A program made the position numbers and the translations under genes. Shown here piece after piece: positions 10,524 to 20,284 of a DNA stretch of 64,000 bases. The stretch comes from Cryptomeria japonica. Lineage: Eukaryota > Streptophyta > Pinopsida > Cupressales > Cupressaceae. Below the pieces are notes generated by a model, which was not told the origin of the DNA, searched no databases, and saw nothing but the letters and a program-made list of their open reading frames with translations. Every line of letters starts with the position of its first letter. Within the stretch, counting starts at the first letter, position 1. Location: NCBI RefSeq assembly GCF_030272615.1, contig NC_081407.1:439297213-439361212 (forward strand). The letters run 5' to 3'.

Positions 10524-10574
10524 CTAAACTTTTGGTGGATCATCAAAATCAAGCCTCTTCGATGCAGTACGTGG
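10524..10574 (-). CDS. Gene B last exon
   Basis: The acceptor is at CTACAG or CTACAGAG; the second keeps the frame. It encodes PRTASKRLDFDDPPKV and the TAG stop. Confidence 0.55.
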   Translation of the reverse strand, partial: PRTASKRLDFDDPPKV

Positions 10575-10701
10575 CTCTGTAGATGGCAGCAAAACCACAA
10601 TTCAAAAGCCAAGTTAGAATTCTTATGTAGAAAATAGTTCACAGTTAACATCATAACTGTGCATTTAACTTTAATTCCTTTGCAATTGAAATGTAGATTA
10701 C

Positions 10702-10815
10702 CTCATCGGCTGATCCAGGAGCTAATGTCTTCACTCTCCTCTCCTTGTCACTCTCCTGAGTTTTCTTGAAGACATACTTAAATTGATCCACATTATGGCC
10801 GTACCGTGAAGGAGT
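10702..10815 (-). CDS. Gene B penultimate exon
   Basis: 38 codons between a CAATAG acceptor and a GTAATC donor. The peptide includes RYGHNVDQFKYVFKK and a charged ESDKERRVK stretch. Clean borders and frame make this one of the best exons of the gene. Confidence 0.6.
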
Positions 10816-10917
10816 CTATTGTAGATTAAATGTACAATTAATACAATGTACTAACATAAATATATTAAAAACACTTAAAAGCTATAATATAGAGAACAAT
10901 GATGTACCTATGCCTGA

Positions 10918-10976
10918 GATGCTTCTCCAATGGATTGAGGATGGCTCACCATCGATGTAGAAACTGACGCTGTTAC
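10918..10976 (-). CDS. Gene B short exon (GEASQ)
   Basis: Acceptor GTATAG, then VTASVSTSMVSHPQSIGEASQ. The last codon before the GTAC donor is TAG. The GEASQ end resembles the EASQDP piece at about 11085, which hints at an exon duplication. Confidence 0.45.
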
Positions 10977-11237
10977 CTATACAAAAAATGTACAAAGATT
11001 AAATACAATTAATATAATGATAAGTATTGAAGGTTGAAAACAATTAATTTTACATATCAAACAAAAGTGTACTGGATCCTGAGATGCTTCTCTAGTGCAA
11101 GGAGGAGGGTTTGCCATTGATGAAATAGGTATGGATATTTCTTGTATGAAAAAATTATAAGATTATAATATATCACAAGTTCACATGTATGCGTGCATAT
11201 AATCATGAAATCAAAAAAATAAAGTAGAGATACATAC

Positions 11238-11304
11238 CTCCGCCCTCTCTTGATCCACGGGTGAATCAGGTGCATTCAACATATCCACAAAGCTCAATGG
11301 CCAT
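11238..11304 (-). CDS. Gene B short exon (VDMLNAPDSP)
   Basis: Open stretch encoding SFVDMLNAPDSPVDQERAE, followed by a good GTATGT donor. The acceptor side reads ACAA where an ACAG would be expected, so the 5' border is uncertain. A possible further exon with CTREASQDP lies at about 11054-11125. Confidence 0.45.
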
Positions 11305-11410
11305 TGTACATGTAAAATAGACAAAAAACACTAATCAATCTACAAGCCCCAACTACTACTTGATTTCAACATTTTCAAACAATTGTACAACTAAAAATGT
11401 GTTCAATTAC

Positions 11411-11482
11411 CTTCTTCACATGTTTTGGTGTCTTCGAGGAATTCTTTTTCTTAGGACGAGCCCTAGATGCGGAGGGGGTACC
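11411..11482 (-). CDS. Gene B short exon (basic)
   Basis: 24 codons between a GTTTTTAG acceptor and a GTAATT donor. The peptide is strongly basic (RARPKKKNSSKTPKHVKK), like a nuclear localisation or nucleic acid contact segment. Confidence 0.55.
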
Positions 11483-11614
11483 CTAAAAACACAAAATTAA
11501 CATGAGATATTAGTACAGATAATAAATTAAACATAATTTTTAAAAATCTAAAATGAAGTGACTTGTATATTCCATCAAAACAATACATAAAAAGAGTTGT
11601 ACAAAATATCATAC

Positions 11615-11692
11615 CGTATAGCCTTGTAGGCCAAAATCGATCACTGAGAGTGTGATGTCATCAATCTGGGACATTTCGTCCTCTGTCAACAC
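11615..11692 (-). CDS. Gene B short exon (LTEDEMSQIDD)
   Basis: Exactly 26 codons between a CATTTGTAG acceptor and a GTATGA donor, encoding a segment with LTEDEMSQIDDITLSVIDFG. A length divisible by three and intact borders support a true exon. Confidence 0.55.
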
Positions 11693-11794
11693 CTACAAAT
11701 GAGAAATTGGACCAAGCATTAAAGATAGTTAGTATATCTTGTATTTTTTTGAATTTAAAGTGTACTATTCTATTTTAACATGTTACAAAATTTA

Positions 11795-11860
11795 TAACTC
11801 AGGCGTCGAAGTTGCAGTTGTGGTAACTGGGGGAGGTGTATGGGATACTGCTGCTACATC
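11795..11860 (-). CDS. Gene B short exon (Thr/Pro-rich)
   Basis: Acceptor GCATTTTAG then an open stretch rich in Pro, Thr and Ala (HTPPPVTTTATSTPEL). The donor side reads TTATAA instead of a GT, so the border seems lost or misplaced. Confidence 0.4.
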
Positions 11861-11982
11861 CTAAAATGCATATTATTTGTCTCAATTTAAATCAATGTAT
11901 AAATGAAAATTCATTTATGTAATTACAAAATTAAAGTGACTGATAAATAAAATGTTATGAATTCAAATCAACACACTTGTGT

Positions 11983-12347
11983 CTATGGCTCATGGGCAAA
12001 CACCATGTCCATCAACTCATCTGTCAACATGACATCCTCAACCATGTGAGCCTGACATCTACAACCGCAAATCATGCATAGATGATATGAGTATCCATCT
12101 GCACCGGTTGCATCATCTATCCCCGAGCATATCCTCGAGCAACTGACACACATATGCTCGATGGGCTCTCTGACGCCCTCTAATGGCTCATCATCCAATA
12201 CAATAGGGTGTGCTAATGATGTCCCATGTTGGATGATGGCACCAGTCAATGCTGTGGCCACCTGAAGAGTCTATAGCTCCATCAACTCTTTAATCTCTAA
12301 TAGGACAGCCTGATGCACCTTGGGCGACGACTCTCTACGGCTAATCA
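11983..12347 (-). CDS. Gene B segment with Cys-rich motif
   Basis: The frame is open apart from a TAG at 12271-12273, and it ends at TAG 11983-11985. The residues CVSCSRICSG and HLCMICGCRC give seven Cys in about 35 residues, which could bind zinc. The upstream part is helical (LLEIKELMEL). Confidence 0.5.
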
Positions 12348-12349
12348 CC

Positions 12350-13009
12350 TACGGGCTCCAAGTCTATCTTGGGTAGAACCACCACCTCTACCATGAAACT
12401 CTCTCATGTCAAAATAATTTGGGCGCACATTGAGCACAAACTCACAATATATTTTTCTCAAAAAATATAATGGCACCTCATAATTATTACAAGGTGGATC
12501 ATCAAAGACCATCCACCACCACTACCAAAAAAGATTCTTCATCTACACATTGGTACACCAATGTATGGGAAACCTCTTTGCATTAGGAGGTAATGACTGA
12601 CCAGTTTTGGGGTCAACAAAAAGGGCACATATTTGTTGTTTAGAAATATTTTTGTTTTTAACTCCATCGTATGATAGCCCATTGGCATAGAATTGATGAC
12701 ACCTATCCCTAAAGCTTCCCCATTTGGTAATTTCTGTGGAAATAGCTATGGCACCACTAGCTAATGTTTCTAGGCTAGCAGCAAGAGATTGATGATGGTC
12801 AAGTTCTGAAGTTTTCAATTTTACAATCAGTCTATTGATTTTGGAAGTATTTTGCTCTAACTGATTAATTAATTCTTCCTGTGTTTCGGCTGTGCGGTCA
12901 AAAGGAGGAATTGGGGGTTGTTCTTGTGTGTTTTCAGGAGGTGCATTTGGTTGTTCCTATGGGTTTTCAAGAGGTGCATTTGGTTGTTCTTGTTCTGGAT
13001 TAGAAGAAT
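12350..13009 (-). CDS. Gene B exon 2, coiled-coil and conserved block
   Basis: One frame covers about 220 codons with three TAG stops at 12957, 12543 and 12522; the sequence sense is continuous on both sides of each. It holds the Gln/Pro repeats, a heptad-like coiled coil, the RDRCHQFYANGLSYDG block and the FDDPPCNNYEV block. It ends at a TGA overlapping the join to the next segment, where an intron border or a small indel must lie. Confidence 0.55.
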
Positions 13010-13123
13010 CTGGTTTTTGAAATAAAAAATGAAAAAACCTAATCAAAATTAATGAAATTAAATTCAAAATGTAAAACAAATTGCATAAACTAGAAAGAAA
13101 GATAAAAACAAATAAAAACTAAC

Positions 13124-13133
13124 CTTGATCCAT
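13124..13133 (-). CDS. Gene B exon 1 (start codon)
   Basis: ATG plus seven bases, then a GTTAGT donor (13118-13123). The intron runs to a CAAAAACCAG acceptor ending at 13010. The join leaves an open Asp codon. Confidence 0.6.
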
Positions 13134-13262
13134 AGCCTGGAGGACAAATTTAGCACCTCATTCGTGGTTTAGGTTAGAAAATGGGAAAAAAACAAAGTTA
13201 AAAATGCGCTTTTCAGGTAAATGAGGACCCAGTTTTTTTTAAAAACTTTTTTTATCAGGCAC

Positions 13263-13469
13263 CACGTACACGGTTTTACTAGGATTATTAGCGTGTACGT
13301 GCTCATTTTCCTATAAGCATGTGTGTACGTGCAAATTTTCCTAGGCATAGCACATACGCGCTCAATTTCCTAAACGCAGCACGTACGCGCTACCTTTTCT
13401 AGGCTTGGGAAGAACAAACCTAAGCGCGTACGCGAGAATTTGAAATTTTAAAACCGCGTACGTGCTGCC
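13263..13469. promoter_or_regulatory. Subterminal motif array, seven CGTACG-type sites
   Basis: Variants of GCRCRTACGYGCT occur at about 13263, 13291, 13321, 13350, 13379, 13424 and 13454. Several are followed by the same AATTTTCC spacer. The array lies between the gene B start and the presumed transposon end, in a stretch richer in CG than its surroundings. Repeated short sites in this place are typical of transposase binding sites in plant DNA transposons; that role here is inference. Confidence 0.7.
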
Positions 13470-13479
13470 TGTTTTTCCA

Positions 13480-13534
13480 AGTTTTTTTGGGTGGTGTCCA
13501 CTTTTTTGACCACCATCTTTGTGCACATGCCCTG
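13480..13534 (-). repeat. Putative transposon terminus
   Basis: On the minus strand the inward sequence is CAGGGCATGTGCACAAAG, then a GATGGTGGTC stretch and AAAAAAGTGGACACCACCC. A GGTGGT/ACCACC pair (about 13490 and 13509) could form a small hairpin. A similar end lies at 45969-46001. Its other end would lie left of base 1, so the inverted repeat cannot be checked. Confidence 0.4.
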
Positions 13535-13839
13535 TTGTTTACTATAAAAAAAAAGTTATTAAGAGTTATGTAAGAAAATCATAATTTTTTTGAATTTTAT
13601 AAAAATATATATTTAGAATCTACCCCACAAAATCATTAGTTCACATCATCTTTGAATTCTTAATGGTTTAGTTGGTATAGGTCTCAGAAAGTGAAGATTT
13701 AGTTAAAAATGTTAATTTCACTATCCCACTTTGGTCAAAAAGTGGGACATAGTATTTGGGATCACCCATCAAGTAGTATCTTTGATCCTTGATCCCCAAC
13801 ATCTCCCTATGTCTGCTCTAGTATTTTGTTGGAATATTG
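13535..13839. other. AT-rich spacer
   Basis: Nothing recognisable; AT-rich DNA between the presumed transposon end and the LINE remnant. Confidence 0.4.
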
Positions 13840-13879
13840 GAAAATGGACATGAAAATGGTGCTAATGGGTTTATAGTTA

Positions 13880-14140
13880 TATTCCCATTGTGTCTTATCC
13901 TCTTCTTATCAATGGCTTTTCCATAGATTTTTTCTTACTAAGGATGTGAGGCAAGGAGAATCATTATCTCCCTCTTTGTTTCTCACTATTGTTAAAGTTA
14001 TAGATAGATATTTCAAAGAAGAGGAAATAATAGGGTCATTGAAAGGCCTTTAAATTACCTCTTCAATGGATAATTTGGTGCACCTAAAATTTGTAAATAA
14101 CACTATCCTTTCCATGTGAAGCTTCAATAAGGGAAGCTAG
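13880..14140 (+). pseudogene. LINE reverse transcriptase remnant
   Basis: One frame reads FFLTKDVRQGESLSPSLF, matching the conserved RGVRQGDPLSP-LF box of plant LINE reverse transcriptases. About 60 residues on, VHLKFVNNTIL stands where the F-A-D-D-T catalytic box belongs. Both catalytic Asp are replaced by Asn, so the enzyme would be dead even without the stop codons. Confidence 0.75.
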
Positions 14141-14387
14141 GATCATAAAAAATAATTTCTGACATCTTTGAGAAACTTGTTAGTCAAGGGTCAATCCCAT
14201 CAAATATAATGTTTTCTTTCTTAAAGATAGGTGTATGGAAAAGTTATATATTCTTTATGTCCTTAAATTCCCCAAAATCTTCCCAATAGCTATTGCGGAT
14301 ACCTCTATTGGACAAGAGAGCTACGAAGAGGAAGTGAAGAATGGTGGTTGATAGAATTCATAGTAGGTTGTCCTCCTAGAAAGGTAA

Positions 14388-14600
14388 ATGGATTACATGG
14401 TATGGTCAATTACCTTGACCAAAGCATCCTTAGTGGAAATTTGGATCTATATTTTGTTAGTGTTCCAACTTCCTAGCCTAGTAACCAAGATCATTGAGGG
14501 TATTCAAAGAACCCTGCTTTGGAGTAGCATAGATGAGGGCAAGAAGATACATCTATTCAAACAAGATTGGATATATTTTTTGGAGGAGAAATGGAGCTAG
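14388..14600 (+). pseudogene. LINE reverse transcriptase C-terminal remnant
   Basis: A 70-codon open piece with ITLTKASLVEIWIY and IIEGIQRTLLWSS, like the thumb region of plant LINE RTs (LVKAVLSSLPIY ... IEKIQRRFLW). A KIHLFKQDWI segment follows where the related families have a similar Trp-bearing stretch. It ends in a stop, TAG at 14598-14600. Confidence 0.7.
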
Positions 14601-15098
14601 GGATGAAGACTAGTAAATCTATGAATAAATCATTGTAAATGAAACTTCTTTGGAGACTTTATGAAGAAAAAGAAAAACTATAGAGAAAATTTCAACAAGG
14701 AAAATAATTGAGATGTTGTGGAAAGTTTGTTTTTTCATACCTTGGCTCTTTTGATTGGTTCTATCATTTATAACTTCTTTCTATCCTACAAATCTTGGGT
14801 TTAACCTAGCATTAGGTGGAATTTGGGTAATAGTTAGAAAATCAACTTTTTTATTAAAAAGAAAATACAAAATTGGAGAGACAAATGATTGAATCAAGTG
14901 GCTTTCTCCTAGGATCTAGATCTAATACCCTTAATGCATGTTCTTGAGGTGTTGAATGAGAGGAGGGAAAATGCACATATCTAGGAAGTTGAGCTCCAGA
15001 GTAGTGGATTAAATTCATCCCTCTCTACAAACATTTAGGATAAGAATGTGTCAAACTGCAAAAGGATTTGGATGGTGGGTAATTTCTCCAAATAATGA

Positions 15099-15365
15099 TG
15101 ATACTTTACTTTGATTAGTTGTAAAAGAGGATTTATTTTAGTAGAAGATTCTTATCTGGAAGTATTAAGTCAAGGCATCAATGATTCCTCCCCCAACCAT
15201 CTAATTTGGCTCCCTTATGGTATTCCCAATGCTAATATATTTTTATGGATTGCTAATAGAGTCACTCAAGGACTCAAGCTCCCAATATCACCTAAAAAAC
15301 CAAAATATCCTTCTACAAGAGAGAAAAGAAAGAGAATTAGTTTTCTAATAATGGACACCAAATAA
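15099..15365 (+). pseudogene. LINE linker segment, copy 1
   Basis: An open piece with SCKRGFILVEDSYLEVL and HLIWLPYGIPNANIFLWI. This fits the region before zf-RVT in plant LINEs, where F-S-V-K-S-A-Y and I-W-K-x-x-x-P-x-K-x-x-x-F-x-W-L patterns occur. No catalytic residues are expected here. Confidence 0.6.
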
Positions 15366-15726
15366 TATTCAATCACATGATCAAAAAATGTGCATATGTA
15401 TAAAAATGTTTTGGAAGTTCTCTTTTTTCTTACCTCGGCTATTTTGACTAGTTATAGCATTTGGAACATTTTGCAATCCTACAAATCTTGGGTTTGGCCT
15501 AGCATTACATGGAATTTGGGTAACATTTAGAAAATAAAATTTAGGAGAGACAAGTGGTTGAATCAAGTAGCTTTATCCCAGGATATAGAGATAATACCCT
15601 TAATGCATGTTTTTGAGATGTCGATTAGGAGGAGAGAAAATGCACGTCTAGGAATTTGGGCACCAAAAGTAGTGAATTAATCCCATCCCTTCTTGAAAAG
15701 ATTTAGGTTTCAGAGCATGTGCCAAA

Positions 15727-15921
15727 TTGAAAAATGATTTGGATATTTTGGTAATTCATCAAAATAAGGATGATACGTTAAGTTGGACTAGTTGTAAAAA
15801 AGGTTTTATTTTGGTAAAAAATGGTTATCTAGAAATCTTAGGTCAAGGCATTGGTGATTCCTCCCCCAACCATCTATTTTGGATACCTAATGGTCTTTCT
15901 AAGGCTAATATATTTCTATAA
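15727..15921 (+). pseudogene. LINE linker segment, copy 2
   Basis: A second version of the linker segment, with SCKKGFILVKNGYLEILG and HLFWIPNGLSKANIFL, cut by a stop right after the last Leu. It arose from the internal duplication. Confidence 0.6.
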
Positions 15922-16402
15922 GTTTCTATTAGAGTCACTCAAGTTTCTAGGATCACCTGCAAAATAAAATATCCCTCTACAAAAGAGAAAGGCAAGAGGG
16001 TATTTTCTTCAATAATGGATGCAAAATAATATTAGATCAAATGCAATCAAAAAATGTGAATATGTATACAAATCTACATATGGGAACTTTCTTATATAGG
16101 CAAGGTTAAGAAACAAGACTAACTAGGATGATGATAGGTGTCTTAATCCTTTATCATGTGAGAACAGGGGATAAGATCACATGTCTACTAGAGAGTTCTG
16201 GAAAGATTCTTAACTCCCTCAGTAAACTTAACATGTGAACATTTGTGAAATGATCCTAACTAATGACTAGGTATATAATATGCCTTGTTCATACTAGAAA
16301 GGGGAAATCAAATAGGAAAAGCCCTAATTCACACCAACAATTGTCACTTATAATATGGCTCTAACTCAAGGTTGGTTACAAAAGCTTGGCTAGGTAGATT
16401 CA

Positions 16403-16675
16403 TCCCGATGTGTGCTATTCAATAAAGTTGAAGAATCTAACAATAACATTTGTTTGCATTGCTCTGTCACAAACAAATTATGGTTTTGGAACCTTGAAAA
16501 ATGGGGTCTCAATTGGATCTTCTTGACCATATTAAATCTCTTCTACTTTAGTTGTGGTTTCCTATTTGTAGCCATGGTCCCAACTTGTTTTGGAATTATA
16601 TCTCAACTTTTATTATCAAGAATATATGGTTGCAAAGGAATAGAAGGATCTTCCACAAACAAGTTAAAAAATTAG
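16403..16675 (+). pseudogene. LINE zf-RVT remnant
   Basis: The residues RCVLFNKVEESNNNICLHC followed by SVTNKLWFWNLEKWG match the C-x-x-C ... E-x-x-x-H-x-x-x-x-C zinc-binding pattern at the end of plant LINE polyproteins. The second Cys is Phe and the His is Asn, so the zinc site is broken. Confidence 0.7.
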
Positions 16676-16849
16676 AACATATCTAGGATATGATATAATC
16701 TACTATTTAGGAACTTGGATAAGTTAGTTGGAAGGGGAAAGACCTAAAGTTATAATGTGAAACACTAGGTTGAAGCTTGGTTGAGATGGTGATGGTTGAA
16801 ATTGAATTCTCGGTCAATAGTGACTCTGAGAAGTACTGATACTTGGATT

Positions 16850-17110
16850 CCTCCCTCATCAAGTTGAACATAACTTAATTTTGATTAGGCCACAAAAGGT
16901 AACCTCAAAAGGACTAGGGGAGGAGATGTTTTTAGGAATTTTTAAGGTAACCCATTACCCTTTGTTTCTATAGATTTGAATAGGGAATATAACAATACTA
17001 CAAAGACCAAACAATTATATCACGAGCTACTATTGGCTCTAGCTAGGGGGTAGAATGGGTTACATATGGAATGGGATTCCAAGACTTTTATCAATCTTAT
17101 GAAAGGTGGA
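16850..17110 (+). pseudogene. RNase H-like remnant of the LINE
   Basis: Short pieces such as QLYHELLLALARG and a following MEWDSKTFINLM recall the A-E-x-x-A-L-x-x-x-L and E-x-D-S-x-x-x-I-x-x-L boxes of the RNase H domain fused to many plant LINEs. Stops lie between them. Weaker than the other LINE calls. Confidence 0.45.
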
Positions 17111-17370
17111 ATTTAATAGAATTATAAAAACTAAAGAATATTATTGACAATTCCAAATAACTTATTTTATAATTTTTAGCAGTCTCTTTCAATCATTTTA
17201 GGAGGGAAACTAATGTGGTGGCTAACTAGGCAACCAATAAGGGGGTTGGTTTGAGCTTGGTTCAAGATAGACCAAAGCATTTGTGGGAAGAGAAATCTCC
17301 CTAGGAGGTGCATAATATTTTATGTAATGATTTTCCACCATATTTAGCTATTGGGTGGCCTAAGTGATAA

Positions 17371-18327
17371 ATCCCCTAGTATCAACCTTTGACCATATTC
17401 TTCAATCATGGCTCAGTGTGGGTGACAACATACATTCATTAGATTGAATTTATAAGAGATGACACTCATGAAAAAGTTTTTCAAATATGAGGCTAAGTAG
17501 AGGATGCAACTGATATCTTTGTTTATGTGGAGCTATGATGATGGAAAATATGATTAAAGGTAATAAGGGAAAAGATGAATCCAACTATCAAATAAAGTTG
17601 GAGAAGAAGTCTCAGAAGTAAAGGATCAATGGAGATGAGTTTATTGAGGATTTCAAAGGTTATGTGGATCAATTCATTCACCATCCTAAGCTTCGAAAGT
17701 GGATAATCCATGTTTGGGAGGTGCAACAGGTTTATGTGGTGAACCCAATGTCAACATTCATGAAGCCATGTGATAACTCCTACGAGATATTGGTTACATG
17801 AGATGTTTGAGGACCATGTTTGTAGTAGAACAATCCCTAACTATGGGTGTGATGTTGTCATTTATGACTAGTTCATGTGTCATTCACAAGGATGCTCAAG
17901 TTAACAAGCATCAAGTAGAGGTCCACTTTAATTATTTTTTTGAGCATATACATACAATAAAACATTACTAGGAAAGATAACAAATGATTGTATAGACCTA
18001 GCCTACTACGAGTTTGATGAAATAAATTGTATGACCAACTTGTAAATCGCTTAATTATGTATGTGGTCGGCCTATGTTTGTAATTGTAATTGGAACTCAT
18101 ATATATGAGTTGCCTAGATTCATTAGTTATGTGTGGTTTCTTATATAATTTGCACTTCTAAGGATACAAATTCATATCATGCAAGATGAAGAATGAGTCA
18201 AAGGGATATTTCCTGATTCAAATGTGCCACTATCAGAATATCATAAGAACATAAGGAGTGAATGTTTATGTTGACTTTATTAGAGACATGTTATATTTTA
18301 GAGGTTCTATCTTAATGTCTTTAATAT
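17371..18327. other. Unclassified AT-rich DNA
   Basis: No feature I can support. The stretch around 18055-18120 (GTGGTCGGCC, then ATATATGAGTTGCCT) has the look of LTR sequence but has no partner copy in the window. Confidence 0.35.
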
Positions 18328-18565
18328 TGTTGAGATTGAGCTCCTAACTCCTGAGTTGATGCTCAAACCTAGGCATTTGAGAATGGTGTCTCTAGTGGGT
18401 TGGTGCTCACTATACTTGAAGGATATTGGTGTCTCTAGTAGGTTGGTGCCTATAAATCTATTTAAATGAGTCATTATTTGTGAGGCTAGATTTGGGTAGT
18501 AGATCCAAGTAGCTATTCTTAACATGGTTTTTACCATCCCAATTTTCTATGTATATTTGGTGTTT
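18328..18565 (+). repeat. Copia LTR, left part
   Basis: Starts TGTTGAGATTGAGC and has a duplicated piece, GGTGTCTCTAGTGGGTTGG (about 18389) and a near copy (about 18430). It continues at 30664 after the chromovirus. The TGTTT at 18561-18565 is the left target duplication of that insertion. The LTR start is a guess. Confidence 0.5.
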
Positions 18566-19279
18566 TGTCACAACCCTCCTTTATCACTTTTTTTGATTTA
18601 AAATACAAAACTCTATTTATATTCTTTGGATGAATTATGGAATGAATATTGTAAGGGAATAAATTAATAAACCACACACACATGGAAAATGCATATATAT
18701 TTTAAAATTGTTATTTAATTTCCCTCACCCAAATTAAGGCACATGTTGTAGGAGGAATAAGAAGCTTCTAGAGGCTTCTCCACCTCCTTGCATGTAACTC
18801 CTCCCACTAAGCCTAATTAATTTGCATGAAGGCCAAATTGGGAGAAGAATCTCTTTTTTAAATTAAAAAAATAGGTAGTGGGAAAAGGGTAATTTCTTTT
18901 ATAAAATGGGAACAAGTTTCAAAGGAAAAGCTAGCTAATCTTGATAAGAAATTTCTGCAAGTTGAATTCTCTTTGGTAGTCCACTTCATTGGCAGCAAGG
19001 ATTTTGTTGGAGGATTTTTCTTCAAATTGGAGGATCAAGGAGGACTCCACACCATCTTCAAGCATCCAGGTTCCTCCAAATTAGTTCATGCATCTCATTT
19101 TTATGGTAGATTAGATTTGATTAGATTAATTATGAGTATGAAATTTTAATTGTATTTTGTTAAAGAATTAGTTTAGATTTTGTAGAAAATGAGAATCCTG
19201 GTTTTAATAAGGTTCATTGTTAAAATTCTTGATATGAATTTAGTTTTTAGATTTTTGTAAAGAATGAGATTTATTGTAA

Positions 19280-19690
19280 AATAAAATTCATTGTTTTTGT
19301 CTTAAATTTTGTAGAATGAAATTCTTTTCTTTTGAAAATAAGATACATTAGTTTCAGATTTTAGAGAATAAAATTCATTGTTTTTGTCTTAAATTTTGTA
19401 GAATGAAATTCATTTCTTTTGAAAATAAGATACATTAGTTTCAGATTTTAGAGAATAAAATTCATTGTTTTATCTTGGATTTTGTAGAATGAAATTCATT
19501 TCTTTTGAAAATAAGATACATTAGTTTCAGATTTTAGAGAATAAAATTCATTGTTTTATCTTGGATTTTGTAGAATGAAATTCATTTCTTTTGAAAATAA
19601 GATACATTAGTTTCAGATTTTAGAGAATAAAATTCATTATTTTGTCTCAGATTTGTAGAATGAAATTCATTTTCTTTCTTGAAAATAAGA
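19280..19690 (+). repeat. Tandem repeat in the chromovirus LTR
   Basis: About five units of roughly 80 bp built on TAGAATGAAATTCATTTC and GATACATTAGTTTCAGATTT. Adjacent units are almost identical. The other LTR carries the same array at 27788-28198, with the same unit count. Confidence 0.8.
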
Positions 19691-20137
19691 CTCATTGTTC
19701 TAATTCTGATAAGAAATTAGTTTTCAAGTAAATGGAAATTAGATTATTATCTTCAGTTTATTTTGATAAAAATTAGATCTCCCTGTGTGTATAAATAAAT
19801 CTCCTCCCTCTGTGAATGAATTTTCCCTGTGTAAAAATAAAAATAAAAATGGATAACTTTCTCTGTGAATGAAATCTTTTTTTTTCTTCCTGTGTAAAGG
19901 AATGAATTCCTTTCTCTGTGAATAAGCTTTCCCTGTGTAGGAAACAGAAGAAATGAAGAAAAGAAATAAACTCCCTCTATCTGTGAATGAATTTCCCTGT
20001 AGAAAACAAAGAAATGGAAAAAAAGGAATCCCTCTGGTTATTGTTTCATTTTGTCCCTAAGGCAAACCTGCAACAATATTAATTACCTATTTTTTTTGTT
20101 ATAATACTCCTGTATAAAATGATAATATCGATACTAT

Positions 20138-20141
<4 letters not shown>

Positions 20142-20217
<76 letters not shown>
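20142..20217. repeat. AT microsatellite in 5' LTR
   Basis: About 38 AT units. The same place in the 3' LTR (28651-28700) is 24 bases shorter; this is the only sizeable difference between the two LTRs. Confidence 0.9.
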
Positions 20218-20219
<2 letters not shown>

Positions 20220-20284
20220 TAACCCAAAAAAATAAATAAAAACAAAAAAAAATTAAAAAACGAAAATAAAACTTTCGAACTTCA

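Larger units (their letters stand above)
10524..13133 (-). pseudogene. Gene B: multi-exon uncharacterised gene, probably decayed
   Basis: A start codon at 13131-13133 is followed by a tiny first exon and a long second exon. At least seven short exons with good borders follow, ending at TAG 10524-10526. The N-terminus is Gln/Pro-rich (NPEQEQPNAP repeated twice) and leads into a coiled-coil-like stretch (ELINQLEQNTSKINRLI). A conserved-looking block follows (RDRCHQFYANGLSYDGVKN), then FDDPPCNNYEVPLYFLRKI, then a Cys-rich block with CVSCSRIC and CMICGCRC. The later exons are low-complexity, Lys/Ser/Pro-rich and end KRLDFDDPPKV. In-frame TAG codons at 12957-12959, 12543-12545, 12522-12524 and 12271-12273 break it. 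I do not recognise the family. Likely a companion gene of gene A in one transposon. Confidence 0.6.
1..13534. mobile_element. Inferred two-gene DNA transposon, left end outside window
   Basis: Two intron-bearing genes converge here: gene A (+, 3-1045) and gene B (-, 13133-10524). Beyond the gene B start lies a cluster of seven CGTACG-like motifs (13263-13469), followed by a putative terminus that reads CAGGGCATGTGCACAAAG inward on the minus strand from 13534. Subterminal motif clusters of this kind are known as transposase binding sites in CACTA, Mutator and other plant DNA transposons. The LTR element at 2920-10375 is a later insertion; without it the two 3' ends would lie about 2 kb apart. 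That both genes belong to one element is inference: the matching left terminus and the target duplication are not in the window. The alternative is two unrelated relics. Confidence 0.45.
14720..16080 (+). repeat. Direct duplication inside the LINE, about 0.69-kb unit
   Basis: The unit at about 14720-15413 is followed by a diverged copy at about 15414-16080. Matching pieces include TACAAATCTTGGGTTT and TCCTCCCCCAACCATCTA, and the offset is 671-694. Both copies encode the same linker segment (GFILV...YLE, DSSPNHL-W-P-G). They differ at roughly one position in five by eye, so the duplication is old. Confidence 0.75.
13840..17370 (+). mobile_element. Decayed LINE (non-LTR retrotransposon) fragment
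   Basis: The pieces come in the usual order of a plant LINE second ORF: reverse transcriptase (13880-14140), its C-terminal part (14388-14600), linker (14720-16080, duplicated), zf-RVT (16400-16500) and an RNase H-like end (about 16850-17110). Stops and frameshifts separate them. The first ORF, the endonuclease and the poly-A tail are not visible, so both ends are undefined. Confidence 0.75.
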
